From: Anoplopoma fimbria
Lineage: Eukaryota; Chordata; Actinopteri; Perciformes; Anoplopomatidae
Assembly: GCF_027596085.1 (NCBI RefSeq)
Contig: NC_072467.1
Location: forward strand, 6,699,861 to 6,763,860
Length of the DNA stretch: 64,000 nucleotides
Direction: 5' to 3'
Shown: in pieces, positions 51,121-61,980 of the stretch
Layout of the letters: the number at the start of each line of letters is the position of its first letter
Position numbering within the stretch: the stretch's first letter is position 1
Translations under genes and position numbers: made by a program
The notes under the pieces: generated by a model
What the model was told of the DNA's origin: nothing
Databases searched by the model: none
What the model saw: only the letters and a program-made list of their open reading frames with translations

Positions 51121-54100
51121 GTGAGGCTTGTGACCGACACTAACACACTCTTCAGTAAACTTAGCCTATGCCTTAACGGCATGATGCATGCACTCCTCAC
51201 TGACGTAAATCAGTTAATTCAATTGTCTCAATAAAATCCTAAAATGCCTCAAGATAATATGCCTATTTGTTCTGCTGAAGGATTCTGATTGCTCTCTGTT
51301 CAACAATCCAGTTCTCTCACTGGATATGAAACTGAAATACGAAATGGAAATCATTCAACAATTAACAACTGATGTATCATTCACCCAGAGCTTTGTAAAA
51401 CAAGTCTTGATTTAGAGATTCCCGACTGAGAAGTAGCTCAACAGCTTTTTCAGTAAACTACTGTGCAGATTAATTATTGACAAATACCTCCAGTAGCGGA
51501 ATTCATGTTTCCCTCATCAGATGCATGTTTACATTAAAGTAAAGATTATTCACTGTTGTAGACAAATGCGTTTCTTAGAATGTTTCCATACATAATCATT
51601 GATGTCTGCCTCCAGTTCCGATGCTGACAGGCAGTTACACAAGTCGCCTGTGGCATCGTGACTCCCAGCCTCAGTTCTGGAGTAAGTACCAGGTGTGGGA
51701 GTGGCTGCAGCAGGTCATGGACATGAACCAGATCGATGCCTCCAGCATTCCCTTCCAAAACTTTGATATGGATGGACATCAGCTCTGCAGCCTGAGCTAC
51801 CAGGACTTCATCCATGCTGCCGGCAGCGTGGGATCCATCCTCTTCCAAAGCATCACAGAGCTAAAGTGGAGCGGTGCGTCTGACAGTCTGATAGGGGTCT
51901 GAAGGGAGGGGGAAGGAGGATGATTAGTCGCAATAAAAGAGAAGCCGGGTGATTCGAGTTGAGTCTTGCCGAGGAAGGATCAGAGATCTAGTCAGGGGTC
52001 GCACTGTGTGGTGCTGTAGAGGGGGCGAGATACTGCTTAAAGCGAGGGAGATGATGGATTTGTTGTTTGCTCTTGCTCGAGTGGGTCTCCTAACAAAGCA
52101 CAGAGGGGGTGTGAAGCAGAGACACAAGCTGGCTCATCCACTGTTTTTTAATTAGAGTTTGAGGGGTATTGTAAAGAAACTGGAGTTCATAGGCCTGAGG
52201 CCACACCTTTGGGTTTTTAACTATAACTTTTATGTGTGAAATGTGGCTCAGAGGAAATTAAAGCAATACAATGATTCAAGTGTAATAATATGTGGTAAGT
52301 GACATAAGCACATCATAGTTTACCTAACGTCTAAAGTTATGGCATTTCAAAACAACAGTGGCAGAAGACCAGGCAAAACAGGTTTAACCTCCAAGTTACA
52401 GAGTCTTCAAGGTGAACCAAACTAGAGCACAATGCTGCTATTGTTGCCAAAGCTGAGAGAAACCTGTTCAGTTTCTCGGTACAAGGTGCCACATTTTCAT
52501 ACATCAAATATCATTGTGAAACAGTTTGGCATACCTGGGTATCATGGTGGTAATTTAATAATCATTGGTAATGAATATTAAGATTTGTTGTACCTTATTG
52601 GTAAAATGTTCTGTTTTTATTCTTAAGAACAGGTCATTTTAATAACATCAATTGCACTTGTTTTACCATTTGTTATTGAGAAAGTAATACATGTTTTGGC
52701 CTGTTTGCGCCGGGAATACAGAACCATCCTGTTTTGGGGCTCTAAAAGTCAGAGTATCTGCATATGCCATTAAGCAACGCAATAATTTTTATCCTAAATC
52801 TGCTGAATATTTCAGACTACCTCACAGTGTAACTCACAGCATAATGCCCTAAAAAGGGCAAAGATATGGCTCATAGCGCACCATGAATGTAGAGTTAAAT
52901 AATCAATCTCCACATATTATACACTGACAAATTTAATTCTCTGATTTGTGCTGATAATTGTCTTGCTTATTCCTTCCCATCCCTGCAGGCCAGTACCATA
53001 TGGAACTAGGGCAACTGGACCTCAAACCAGAATGTAAGAGTCACTCAAACAACTTGTTAGTCCAGAAAGACAAAAACTAAAATGTCAACACAGATAGGTG
53101 TGTCGACAGTTTATCCGTTTATCTAAATCTCATCTAATCATTATGGCCTTCCTTCCTTTTCCCCTTTATAGCAAACTTCTCCTGTTCATTTGCAGACATC
53201 AGTTATCCACCTGGAGGTACTGTAAATACATCAGTCGGCTGCCTTATTTCAACTCATGCTTCATTTGGAATGTGATCATGTACCAAATTAATGAAATAAA
53301 AATGTCTCTGTCAACTTAGATATCTATGATCCCTTGATTCCCCCCCTCGCCCCTGTTGCATCACCTACCCCATCCAGTCCTGGTGAGGAATCTACATGAT
53401 ATACAAAACATGTTTTTAATGGAACCGCAAAAATAAGTTTTACAAATGAAAAAAGAAAATCGATAAAAAGGATTCAACAACATTTTGATTTTTTTTCTCT
53501 CAGATATTAAAAGGTCTTTCAGTCGTCAGGTCAAAAAACACAGTAAGTCATATAAACACATCTTAACGTATTATCTTTTGTTTGTATGCTATGATTTTTT
53601 AACCAATCGACCTACTTCCCCACAGACCCAAGGGGGACCCACTTGTGGGAGTTCATCAGGGACATTCTGCTGAACCCAGAACGAAACCCAGGGCTGATCA
53701 AGTGGGAGGATCGTACGGAGGGGGTTTTCCGCTTCCTTAAGTCAGAGGCAGTGGCACTGTTATGGGGCAAGAAGAAAAATAACAGCAGCATGACCTACGA
53801 GAAACTAAGCCGGGCAATGAGGTACACCTGCAGCTATACCACATGTAGTTATACAAATACAATAACAGACGATAAGTTATCTATTCTATAGGAAGAATTG
53901 TTGCAGAAACTGGTTTTGAATCTTAACTTTTCACTCTGAGGGAGTGAAAATTGCCTGAAGAAATAAAGGTCCTACACTTTCAATACAATCAACATCCTTC
54001 ATGCACACAGGGGGTTTATTTAGTTTGCCAATAGCATCAGAAATCTGTGATGAGGAAGAAATTTCACACTGCATTGTTCCTAATCCAATTTACTTAAGCA

Positions 54101-55724
54101 GCTTATAATGCACTTGCTAATGAAACAGTAATAACTAAGACATTTACTTTGAAAAAACTTCAGACGCTTATAGGTGACGTCATTAAAAATTACACATTTA
54201 AAAATAAGTGAACTCAACCCTTTAAAACACATATTACCCATTGCTGATTACCTACAGTAGAATGAACAGATTTTTGAACTGCTTCATGTTTCAATTTTCT
54301 CCCAAATGAACTGAAACAAGCTTTTTCTCAGAAAATATCCCTGGCTGGTGCAATAGTCACAGTTTTACATTTAAATGAGCTAATCTAATGAGATTAATTT
54401 CATCGTAGTGCAAACCACAGGAAACTACAAAATGTGCCCACAGGTATTGTCACTGTGACCACAAATCCCATTTTCTGTTTACTGTTACAATCTGATGGCA
54501 TCACCAAACAGATTGGTGCTCTCTGATAACAAAAGCAAAGGAATAACAACCAAACTAACTTAGTTTTCTTTCATTTGAATACATGTGATTAAATTTGGAG
54601 GAAATTTAGTGCATATTTTGTAAGAAAGGTTTTATATATATACAACAGAAAATCGTCTGAAAATGTTTCTATAATCCATTTCATGACAACATTGAAGAGA
54701 AAAAAATCAAGCCAGTGCTCACTGTGTCTGTCTTGATACCTTTATTACATATTGGATCGGGTAGACATAGTATGGTTAAAATAATCACAGGAACATAACT
54801 TTAATCCAATATGCTTGCTTTAAAACTCATACTGAATGGAGGGGAACACAAATTATGTAAGTTGTTCGGGTGGAAGACGGACATTGTATTAAAAATGATG
54901 AGAAGACTGAAACGATAAAGCTGGCAAAACTCTATATTTTTGTTATTGTCCACAAATCCCATTAAAGAACAAAACCAGCAACATTGGTCTTTCTCTCAAT
55001 ACTATCTGACATCAGTCACCTGTATGCACCTCTCATGCCATTGATTCCTACTGAAGACACTGATCTTTCAAAAAGGTAAAAAAATATATACTTTTATAAT
55101 TGAAAAAGAACATTACTCAAACCAGAGGAATTTGTGTATTTGTTAGGAACCATTTTTAGCCATGGATTTCTGGGTTCATCCAAGGACAGTGTATGTGGGA
55201 TCCACTTTCTTTTACTAAAATAACTAACAATGGCGATCAATGGTACAGATGAATCATTTACATCAGGCTTTAGATACACACAGTACTTGTTAGTAGGATC
55301 GATTCATTGGTGGTTTCAGATTTTTCATGAGATTTGTAATCAAGCTACAGGAAAATCACCAGACTTATCTTGTTAAGATAAAAACATCTCTTTTCATATC
55401 ACACTATAAATAGTTGTAATTCATCCGGTTCAGATTTATCAGATGTAAAAGTTCTATAAGTGAAGATAACCACAAGTTATTCAATTAATACTTAATTACA
55501 TTACAAAATGCAGTATTACACTGCATTCTTGTGTAACGATTCCAAACACATTTTAGATGATCCTTGTTGAATTCACTTTTTATTGAATTATTTGTCTTAC
55601 AGTGTTCATCTGTCTCTGTTACAGATATTACTACAAAAGAGAAATCTTAGAGCGAGTAGACGGACGCAGGCTGGTTTACAAGTTTGGAAGAAATGCAAGA
55701 GGATGGAGGGAGTCAGACATGTAA
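51045..55724 (+). CDS. ehf: ehf (ESE-3), ETS homologous factor, complete coding region over eight exons
   Basis: Nuclear ETS-family transcription factor of epithelial cells that binds GGAA sites. Coding exons: 51045-51120, 51616-51873, 52989-53033, 53196-53216, 53320-53382, 53504-53542, 53626-53821, 55625-55724. These total 798 nt (265 residues); every junction is GT-AG and every phase matches. Residues 38-112 form the Pointed/SAM domain ([12 protein letters not shown], then the [10 protein letters not shown] and KWSG regions). A Pro/Ser linker follows, then a basic patch (RQVKKHNPRG), then the ETS domain from about 172 to 260 ([30 protein letters not shown]). The DNA-contact arginines R230 and R233 are present. 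The ETS sequence is much closer to EHF ([36 protein letters not shown]) than to ELF3 or ELF5. Human EHF is 300 residues; the difference lies in the linker. The chosen ATG gives an N-terminus resembling the internal MNLNPGNNL start of human EHF. Confidence 0.97.
51616..51873 (+). CDS. ehf: ehf coding exon 2, Pointed domain
   Basis: Acceptor CTGCCTCCAG at 51,606-51,615; donor AGCG|GTGCGT. Encodes residues 27-111 plus split codons at both ends, covering essentially the whole PNT/SAM domain, which mediates protein interaction and in ESE factors contributes to activation. Confidence 0.97.
52989..53033 (+). CDS. ehf: ehf coding exon 3
   Basis: A 45-nt exon after acceptor CCCTGCAG, with donor AAT|GTAAGA. 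Encodes [15 protein letters not shown], the segment just after the PNT domain. It starts and ends on codons interrupted after their first base. Confidence 0.9.
53196..53216 (+). CDS. ehf: ehf coding exon 4, 21-nt microexon
   Basis: Acceptor TTCATTTGCAG ends at 53,195; donor GGAG|GTACTG. Encodes the YISYPPG part of the linker. A second acceptor (CCCCTTTATAG, ending 53,171) would lengthen the exon by exactly 24 nt in the same frame without a stop, so a 45-nt form is also possible. The choice is undecided from sequence. Confidence 0.75.
53320..53382 (+). CDS. ehf: ehf coding exon 5
   Basis: A 63-nt exon after acceptor GTCAACTTAG; donor CCTG|GTGAGG. Encodes the proline-rich linker [20 protein letters not shown] plus a final P, of low complexity and likely unstructured. 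Confidence 0.87.
53504..53542 (+). CDS. ehf: ehf coding exon 6
   Basis: A 39-nt exon after a strong acceptor (TTTTTTTTCTCTCAG), with donor CACA|GTAAGT. Encodes [13 protein letters not shown], a basic stretch that may serve as nuclear localisation signal and matches the KKHNPRG lead-in to the ETS domain of mammalian EHF. Confidence 0.92.
53626..53821 (+). CDS. ehf: ehf coding exon 7, first part of the ETS domain
   Basis: Acceptor CTTCCCCACAG; donor ATGAG|GTACAC. Encodes residues 169-232, from PRGTHLWEF to LSRAM, covering helices 1, 2 and most of recognition helix 3 of the winged helix-turn-helix. The donor interrupts the codon of DNA-contacting R233 after two bases, a typical ETS-gene intron position. 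Confidence 0.98.
53822..55624 (+). other. ehf: ehf last intron
   Basis: A 1.8-kb intron inside the recognition helix codon. AT-rich, with no exon, recognised repeat or conserved-looking block. Confidence 0.9.
55625..55724 (+). CDS. ehf: ehf coding exon 8, end of the ETS domain and stop
   Basis: Acceptor GTCTCTGTTACAG. Encodes [20 protein letters not shown] and [12 protein letters not shown], then TAA at 55,722-55,724. This completes helix 3 and the wing strands; the protein ends almost directly after the ETS domain, as in mammalian EHF. Confidence 0.98.
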
Positions 55725-56172
55725 CAATTTCATTAATTTATGTATTGTTTGATGTTGTTTGCAAATATTATGTTTCATTGTAGTTTTCCTTGACGTGTTT
55801 GATAAAAATGTGTTTGAACTGTTTACAATATGTTGATAGTTGGATGTTTGCCTTACTTTTATTTCATTCCTTTCTTGTGACTGCACTGAGATGTTCTTTA
55901 CTGTGCCTTTTTGAAATACTTGCTTAGAGTATCAGCATGACAGCAGCCAAACCTCACACATTTGGGTTCACATAACATAATACATTCAGAATCCTATTTG
56001 TCTTATATCTTTTTTTTCAGATACCATTAAGTCCCAAAGGAGCATGTTGATAGCATTCAAAACACATGTGACAAACAGCTGAATGTTTTGACACTGAGAC
56101 TGTGAAGTGTCCTTTGGTAAAGGATGCTTGATCACTGCTGAAAAAAAGCAAAATTGAATTATAACCAATTCA

Positions 56173-56222
56173 ATGTACTCTTGTACTTCATTCCATAAGT
56201 GGAATGAAGTACAAGAATGCAT
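56173..56222 (+). other. Long stem-loop in the ehf 3'UTR
   Basis: Arms 56,173-56,195 and 56,200-56,222 pair around a TAAG loop. The inner 17 pairs are perfect, followed by one C/A mismatch and five further pairs (one wobble). Confidence 0.85.
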
Positions 56223-56344
56223 GAACAAGTGATAAATATTTACATCAACATAACAGAATGGCTGGTCTTATTTAGTTCCTTTTATATTTTGCATTCACTG
56301 AGCTTTAATGAAAGTGTGTAAATATTTGTTGACGTTTGATAAAA

Positions 56345-56350
56345 AATAAA
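56345..56350 (+). terminator. ehf: Poly(A) signal of ehf
   Basis: Canonical AATAAA, followed within 30 bases by a T-rich segment (CATTGTTTTTAATT) suitable as a downstream element. A second AATAAA lies near 56,473. Confidence 0.7.
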
Positions 56351-56370
56351 GTTCATCATTGTTTTTAATT

Positions 56371-59300
56371 CTATGAATGTAATTTTTTCCGGATTGCATG
56401 TGTACATTCTGGGCGTCATTGTTTACACCAAGAAGAGGACAGTTCCTGTGACTTTTAATTGTTATGGGTCAAATAAATATTATGATCCAAATATCAATCA
56501 ACAAGTTTAATTCAATATACCGCCCAAAATGCAGCCATTCTTTCCTGTGACTTTGTTCAATATCGTTGAGTATCGACATAGTGTGACTCAGATCCACAGC
56601 TGTTTGTCTTGTTCACACTGAATCTGTTACAAGCTTGGCTGTGAAAAGCAGTGCACTCAGAGGTCAGTTCTATTTTATCGCTGGAGTGTGAAATGCCACA
56701 CTGTTAATCGGTGGTTAGTGCGTGCCGCAGCTTCCACGCTGGTTTCTGAAGGCAGACAGACAAATGACTGGGCCTCGATGGCCAACATGATAAACGCAGT
56801 GTCAATATTAGACTCCATTGTTTGGCCTGTGTTCACAAGCAAATTTGGTCTAATCTTAACTCTGATTTATCTGGCTGTTGTAACCCTTCTTTACATAACG
56901 TGGCACGGATTTACACCATGTTCGGTTATTATCTTTCCTTACGGCTTCAAAATTTCCCCACAGCACCACCGCCGCATCCCCTTTCAGTTTTGTGGCTGTG
57001 CTGTCACACACATCGTTGTCACTAACCGACACTGTCATGACGCGAGCTGGAGGAAATTCCACCATATGTAACTATTAAGAAGTAATCTTCTAGTGTCAGG
57101 CGTGATTGAATTTCTGAAAGATTGACAACAGGAAACAATCTCTGATTAGAGGAGTTTGCTATAATTCTGTTTTCCATTCACGACTGGATGAAATAAGGAA
57201 AATTGGGGACGGAGAGATGATATAATCAGTGACTGCTCCTGATTGATTGAGATTGATTGCCATATTGTTTTATAACTGCACATGAATCATGAAAGCGATG
57301 CAATTCAAACTGAAGTGCATATTCATTATATTCCATTGTTCGGATTCAGTGTTGTTACATAAAATCACACTTGGTGGTTCCTCTTGCAGCACTTATCATG
57401 ACCCATATTATGCACTTTTAATTTGAAATGAACACTAAATTCAACGTAGCTGTGTTTCAATGATTCACTAAAATAAAACTTATGGCTAAAAGTTGCATAC
57501 CTTTTAAAACTCAAATAATAACAGGAGCGAGATTGACCGCTTTGTAGCAAAGTGCAGCTGTTAAGCAGCCACTAACAGATGAGGTCAAGCAGTTTGAACA
57601 ATGTGTGTACTATTTACCCATTACCTCAAATGCTTCATTGTATTTGTCTACCTTACGACCAGGATTTTGTGCATTGTACATGGCACAAAGAGGTGAGCAT
57701 CTAATCATCAGAGGCACAGACAGACGTCTGAAAGGTTGCCTCAGTTTCACTTTTGAATAAGATGGATGCGGCCATGAGCTGTGATATGGGGACATGTTTG
57801 ATGTGACTGGGTGAAGATAAGTATACAGTTAGGCAAATTGTCTGGACTGATCTAACCACTGCAGAACAAAGAGACAGGAGCTTGATTTTCCTAACAGACC
57901 GCTGACCTGTGAAGGCAAACCTAAGCTTTACATACCCTCAGTGCAAAGATCTGTGACAGCCACTGACATCAGACTCAAATTACATATCAGCTTCCTTTTA
58001 TATGCAGTAATAGTATATGTGAAGAGTTTTGTGTGTGATTCACTGAGGCCTATGACTCAACTCAATGAGTCAACTGTACAGAGGAGAGGATAAGATTTGG
58101 GAAAGCCACGTTTAATTAGACGTAACAAGTATTGTGTCGGGCATTCATGGCAGGCACTGATGGCACTTAGGGAAACATGCACCCAAACCGGTTGTAATAG
58201 ACCTGGGAAGGAAATAAAACTCACTCATGCAGCCGTGAAGAGTTATTTAATCCATGTGACTCACTTTGGCAATGAGTGATTTTGTTGCACATCAACTATG
58301 TGATAAGAAAAGTGCCAGCAACTGTCAAGAAAGATGACAACAAAATGCATATACAGGTAAAAAAAAATCGATTTGCCTCCAGCACTGTGTGTCACACTAT
58401 AGGCTGCAAAAATGGAATAATGGCTGCCTTTGTTTTTGCCACAAGTGCCTTTATCGCTTATTGTCAGAAAATTATTTTCAGATTTGAATGAGCCACGCAA
58501 GGGCTATTTCAATATTTAAATGGAGTGCATTAATTCAATCAGATAGACGCCTGAAGGAAGAACAGGAAAGTGATGAAAGATAGGCTGAACATGGGCATAA
58601 AGACAGCCAGCTGGGATTTTGTGTCAGTGTCTCATGCCTGCTCAGTTGGGCTATTGTGTTCTCCCAGCAGATACATTGCGCCAGCTTATCAGGCCCTCTT
58701 ATCATTTTCTCTTCACACTCAAATGAACCTGTAAGGCATTCAGCCCAATCTGTGAGTTGGACGGATTAGAACTGAGTCACTGATCCAGCTTTACTTTTTT
58801 GTGGGGACTGTGTTCACTGCCCAGTTAGAAATAACACACTGCTTTATAAAATTAACAAAAGTTCAAATCGAACTACTCACTTTGCCTTTATATGAAACAA
58901 AAAAACAGCCCTGAAGTCACTGTGCTCACAAAAACAATTGATAATTGTGTGAAGAAGTGTTATTTACAGTCAGATATGTTTTGATGAGACAGAAATATGA
59001 GGAAGTATTCTGAACAATGCAAAGATGTCTTCTTAGGAAGTGAATTTCCTGCTCTGACTTTGGACTTTCCATTAATATTTGTTTCCCTGTTCACTTTTGA
59101 CCAATAACTCACACAATAATGTCCTTGTATGTGCTCACCGTCATAGAAAAAGTCACATGCAGGCTCATGTAATCACTGATGCGTCTTTTATAAGCAAATG
59201 TTAAGTTCAAACAAGTGGTTATGTTTTATGGCAAAAATATATTTGTGCAAATAAATGATTTTCTCGAATTCAACACCATTTTGATAAGGAAAAATTTTAA

Positions 59301-59889
59301 TTAAAAAAGATGATGAAAATAAACATTGTATCGCATCACAGTAATTTCACATCTTGAGCTGAATCTTAATCCTATTCCAACGAAGACAAAACAACCACAA
59401 CATATTAGGTTATTTTAAATGGTCTCTCTCTCTCTCTCTCTCTCCCTCTTTAACAATATCAACCTTCAACAATACAAATAGTGCACACTAAATAAGTTCA
59501 TTAGAAAAACAAAATCAGTGATAAATGGGGCTACAGTGTTTAAAGGAGCTTGATTCAACATTCTGAACATTAGTTTGCAGCAAACAACTATTTGCTATGT
59601 AAAGATAAAGTGGAGTAATTCTCCCTGAGAGAATGAGAATGAAGTCCCTCTTCCTTTGTGTGTATTGTTTCCGAGCTTCTCCTTGCATTGTTGACATAGC
59701 GGGGCCATCCATGTGTGTTTTAGTGCATTTGAGCATGCACCAATGGTTAGCTCATTAACTCCTGGATTGCAACAATATGTTGAGAGCAACAGATCAGAGG
59801 CACTGAGAGGCAATCTAAATGCTAACATTATGTTGTGTTTTATTTCAATTTTAATTGGGAGCATGAGCACCTGTTCCACATTTTCTAAT
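56371..59889. other. Intergenic stretch between ehf and pdhx
   Basis: No exon recognised on either strand. I looked on the minus strand for apip, which lies here in mammals, using its conserved HTHSKA, GGYYRYDD and RRHG-type motifs, and found none. The 127-codon ORF at 56,688-57,071 has no known domain. A short TC run lies at 59,422-59,449. Confidence 0.5.
59422..59449 (+). repeat. Short (TC)n microsatellite
   Basis: About eleven TC units then CCTC. Confidence 0.95.
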
Positions 59890-59958
59890 AACACGTTTCT
59901 AACCAAATACTTCATTATAAAAGAGAACACGTTTCTAACCAAATACTTCATAAAAGAG
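59890..59958 (+). repeat. Two-copy tandem duplication, unit about 35 bp
   Basis: The unit beginning AACACGTTTCTAACCAAATA occurs at 59,890-59,925 and 59,926-59,958; the second lacks three bases near its 3' end. A fragment (TTTCTAAC) of a third copy follows. Confidence 0.95.
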
Positions 59959-60000
59959 TTTCTAACTTCCTCTTTGTACAGGAGCCCTTCATATTACCCC

Positions 60001-60014
60001 CCAGCAGAGGGCAG
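60001..60014 (+). promoter_or_regulatory. CTCF-type site
   Basis: CCAGCAGAGGGCAG fits the CTCF core consensus CCASYAGRKGGCRS at every position. It lies about 300 bp upstream of the pdhx start codon, between ehf and pdhx, where a boundary element would be meaningful. Occupancy cannot be inferred from sequence. Confidence 0.6.
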
Positions 60015-60319
60015 TAGACCAGTGAGTATGGGGTTTTCGAACAATACTGAACGCAACAGAACAACAGTGTGAAGGACCTCGAAGGACCCATAGGGGTGCC
60101 TATTTTTGTGCCTGCTCATTAATCAGTAAATAAATCAATGATTATTTTCCGTGCAAATTAAATAGGCTAAAAAATCATAGGACATTTCTAAAATAGTTTT
60201 CGGGGGTTGATGATTCTCACAATATAATATATTTTTTAAATCATGCAATCTCTTTCCTTCCCCGCTATTTTACTCTCAGGCAGTTGTATGGACACGTCTC
60301 ACCGACGGAGGACGACAAC

Positions 60320-60455
60320 ATGGCGGCCTCCTTGCGTCTGGGTCGTCAAGGGATTTTATTTGGCTTTAGATTATCTTCTTTTGAGAGATGTTCATGGACC
60401 AGGCATCCGTGGCAGGAGAACGTCAGGCACTTCTTCCGGTCACCGTGGATCCTCG
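60320..60455 (+). CDS. pdhx: pdhx coding exon 1: mitochondrial presequence of the PDH complex E3-binding protein
   Basis: PDHX anchors dihydrolipoamide dehydrogenase (E3) to the E2 core of the mitochondrial pyruvate dehydrogenase complex. This exon has an ATG in optimal context (A at -3, G at +4) and 45 codons starting MAASLRLGRQGILFGF, then a strong donor CTCG|GTGAGT. The first 40 residues have nine arginines, only two acidic residues and no membrane segment, as in a matrix-targeting peptide. The MAAS-RLG start and the HFFRSPWILG end resemble human PDHX exon 1 (MAASWRLG to WFHSTQWLRG), which is followed by the lipoyl domain. Position downstream of ehf on the same strand agrees with human EHF-PDHX order. 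The lipoyl domain exon is not in the window, so identity rests on presequence similarity and synteny. Confidence 0.8.
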
Positions 60456-60954
60456 GTGAGTGGTCGCTGTGTTGTTGTCATTTCTCTGCTTGCAGCCGCT
60501 GCCATCGATCTCCACCTCCGTTAGTCGAGTGACATTAACGCTGATTGGGTAACTTCGTTATCGTTTTTCCAAACACTATAATTAATAACGTTGTTTTTAA
60601 GTAGGCAAACTGGCATGTCGGGTTCCTGCCTGAGTAATGAGGGTGTGTCAGCCAAGAGGGTTTGACCCCACCTTGGGTTTCTCTCTCATGCAAGGCTGGG
60701 CCCAGTTCCTTTACTGCAAAGTGAAATACAGTCTATTTAGAAACTATATCAGACATAAACAGTTTATTTATTTCTTATTTGTTAGTTGTCTCAGTAGGAA
60801 ATCCCAGCTGTTACTATTAACAGTGTCCCATTAATGACAGTAAGCCTACATGTACAAGACCAGCACCATCAATCCAAAGCAGCTAAATAAAGATCAGCTG
60901 TTATTCCTTTTATTATTTACACGTGGTACATGATGTAGGTAGGGCTGCCCACTC

Positions 60955-61256
60955 TTTACATTACATTACATTACAGTCATTTAGCAGACGCTTTTATCCA
61001 AAGCGACTTACAATCAGTAGTATATTACATATCATTCACCCATTCACACACTGATGACAGGCTACCATGCAAGGTGCCACCATCAGACTCTAACTAACAT
61101 TCATGCAACATCCAGTCCACACCGATGGCAAGCCTTCGGGAGCAACTTGGGGTTAAGTGTCTTGCCCAAGGACACATCGACTGCTGAAGCCGGGTATCGA
61201 ACCACTGACCTTCTGATTGGAGAACTACCTTGCTCTCCAGTACGCCACAGCCGCAC
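60955..61256 (-). repeat. tRNA-derived SINE, minus strand
   Basis: On the minus strand: A box TGGCGTACTGG (complement of 61,237-61,247) and B box within GGTTCGATACCCG (complement of 61,191-61,203), 33 nt apart. Then comes the 'TGTCCTTGGGCAAGACACTT' core, a body matching 61,981-62,254 in inverted orientation, and the tail complement of 'TTTAGCAGACGCTTTTATCC' ending in ATTACA repeats. Near full length. Confidence 0.9.
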
Positions 61257-61980
61257 TCTTAGCTGATTAGTCGACTGATCAGTCATTTTGGTCTTAGTTG
61301 TCTAAGATCTCTTTAGTTTATTAGTCGTTCTATGTGCTTTTTTATGCTGAGTTAAGTATTTCCCACAAACTAATGAAACACATTTCTGATAAACACAAGA
61401 TTTAAAGTGGTGTATTTTTATTATTCTTGGTGGAGAAAATCGGTTATACAGAACTGTTGATTAAATCAACTATAGATTTTTCCAACAAACTCATATTAGT
61501 GTTAGTAGATGAAGAATTTATTTAGGCGAGGACAGCCCTAGTAGATTGGTAAATGTCCACAATCAGGTTTGAAGAATAGACTGGTCTAAGAAAAACGTTT
61601 CAGCTCAACACTTGATTATCAGTGTTCATACATCCAGGAACAAGGTTTTATGTTACACTAATTAGCAGTTTATTACTTCAGCTTTTAGGAGAGGACCAGT
61701 CAGGAACAACTTACAACTTGGCATGTAGTTAGTATTCATCACTAGTAATAGTCACAGTGAAAGAATTTAGGTCAGAAATAATTGGTTGTTGAAAGACAAC
61801 TTGAGGATAACGTTAGAGGAATGTTGAAAACTAAGTGCTATGTGTTGCATAAATGATGGCTCCATTCCAAACTGTGCCATTAAGCAAGCATGCACAGTCA
61901 CAGGGTTATTAACTGGCACACCTAAGTGGAATGCGGTCATCATTAGTGTAATTAAGAGCACCTGAGCTTTTCTTGCTATG
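61257..61980. other. Spacer between inverted SINE copies
   Basis: About 720 bp of intronic sequence without exon or recognised repeat. Confidence 0.6.

Larger units (their letters stand above)
55725..56370 (+). other. ehf: ehf 3' untranslated region
   Basis: AT-rich sequence between the stop and the first strong poly(A) signal. It contains a long hairpin at 56,173-56,222. The 3' end is estimated as about 20 bases past AATAAA. Confidence 0.7.

Noticed and set aside
56688..57071. 127-codon plus-strand ORF between ehf and pdhx with a hydrophobic stretch
   Set aside because: No homologous family recognised and no promoter, splice or poly(A) context. It does not match apip, which was the gene expected here.
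59595..60072. 118- and 119-codon ORFs with repeated KYLVRNV / NTFLTKYFI
   Set aside because: The protein repeat is the tandem DNA duplication at 59,890-59,958 read in two directions, not a domain repeat.
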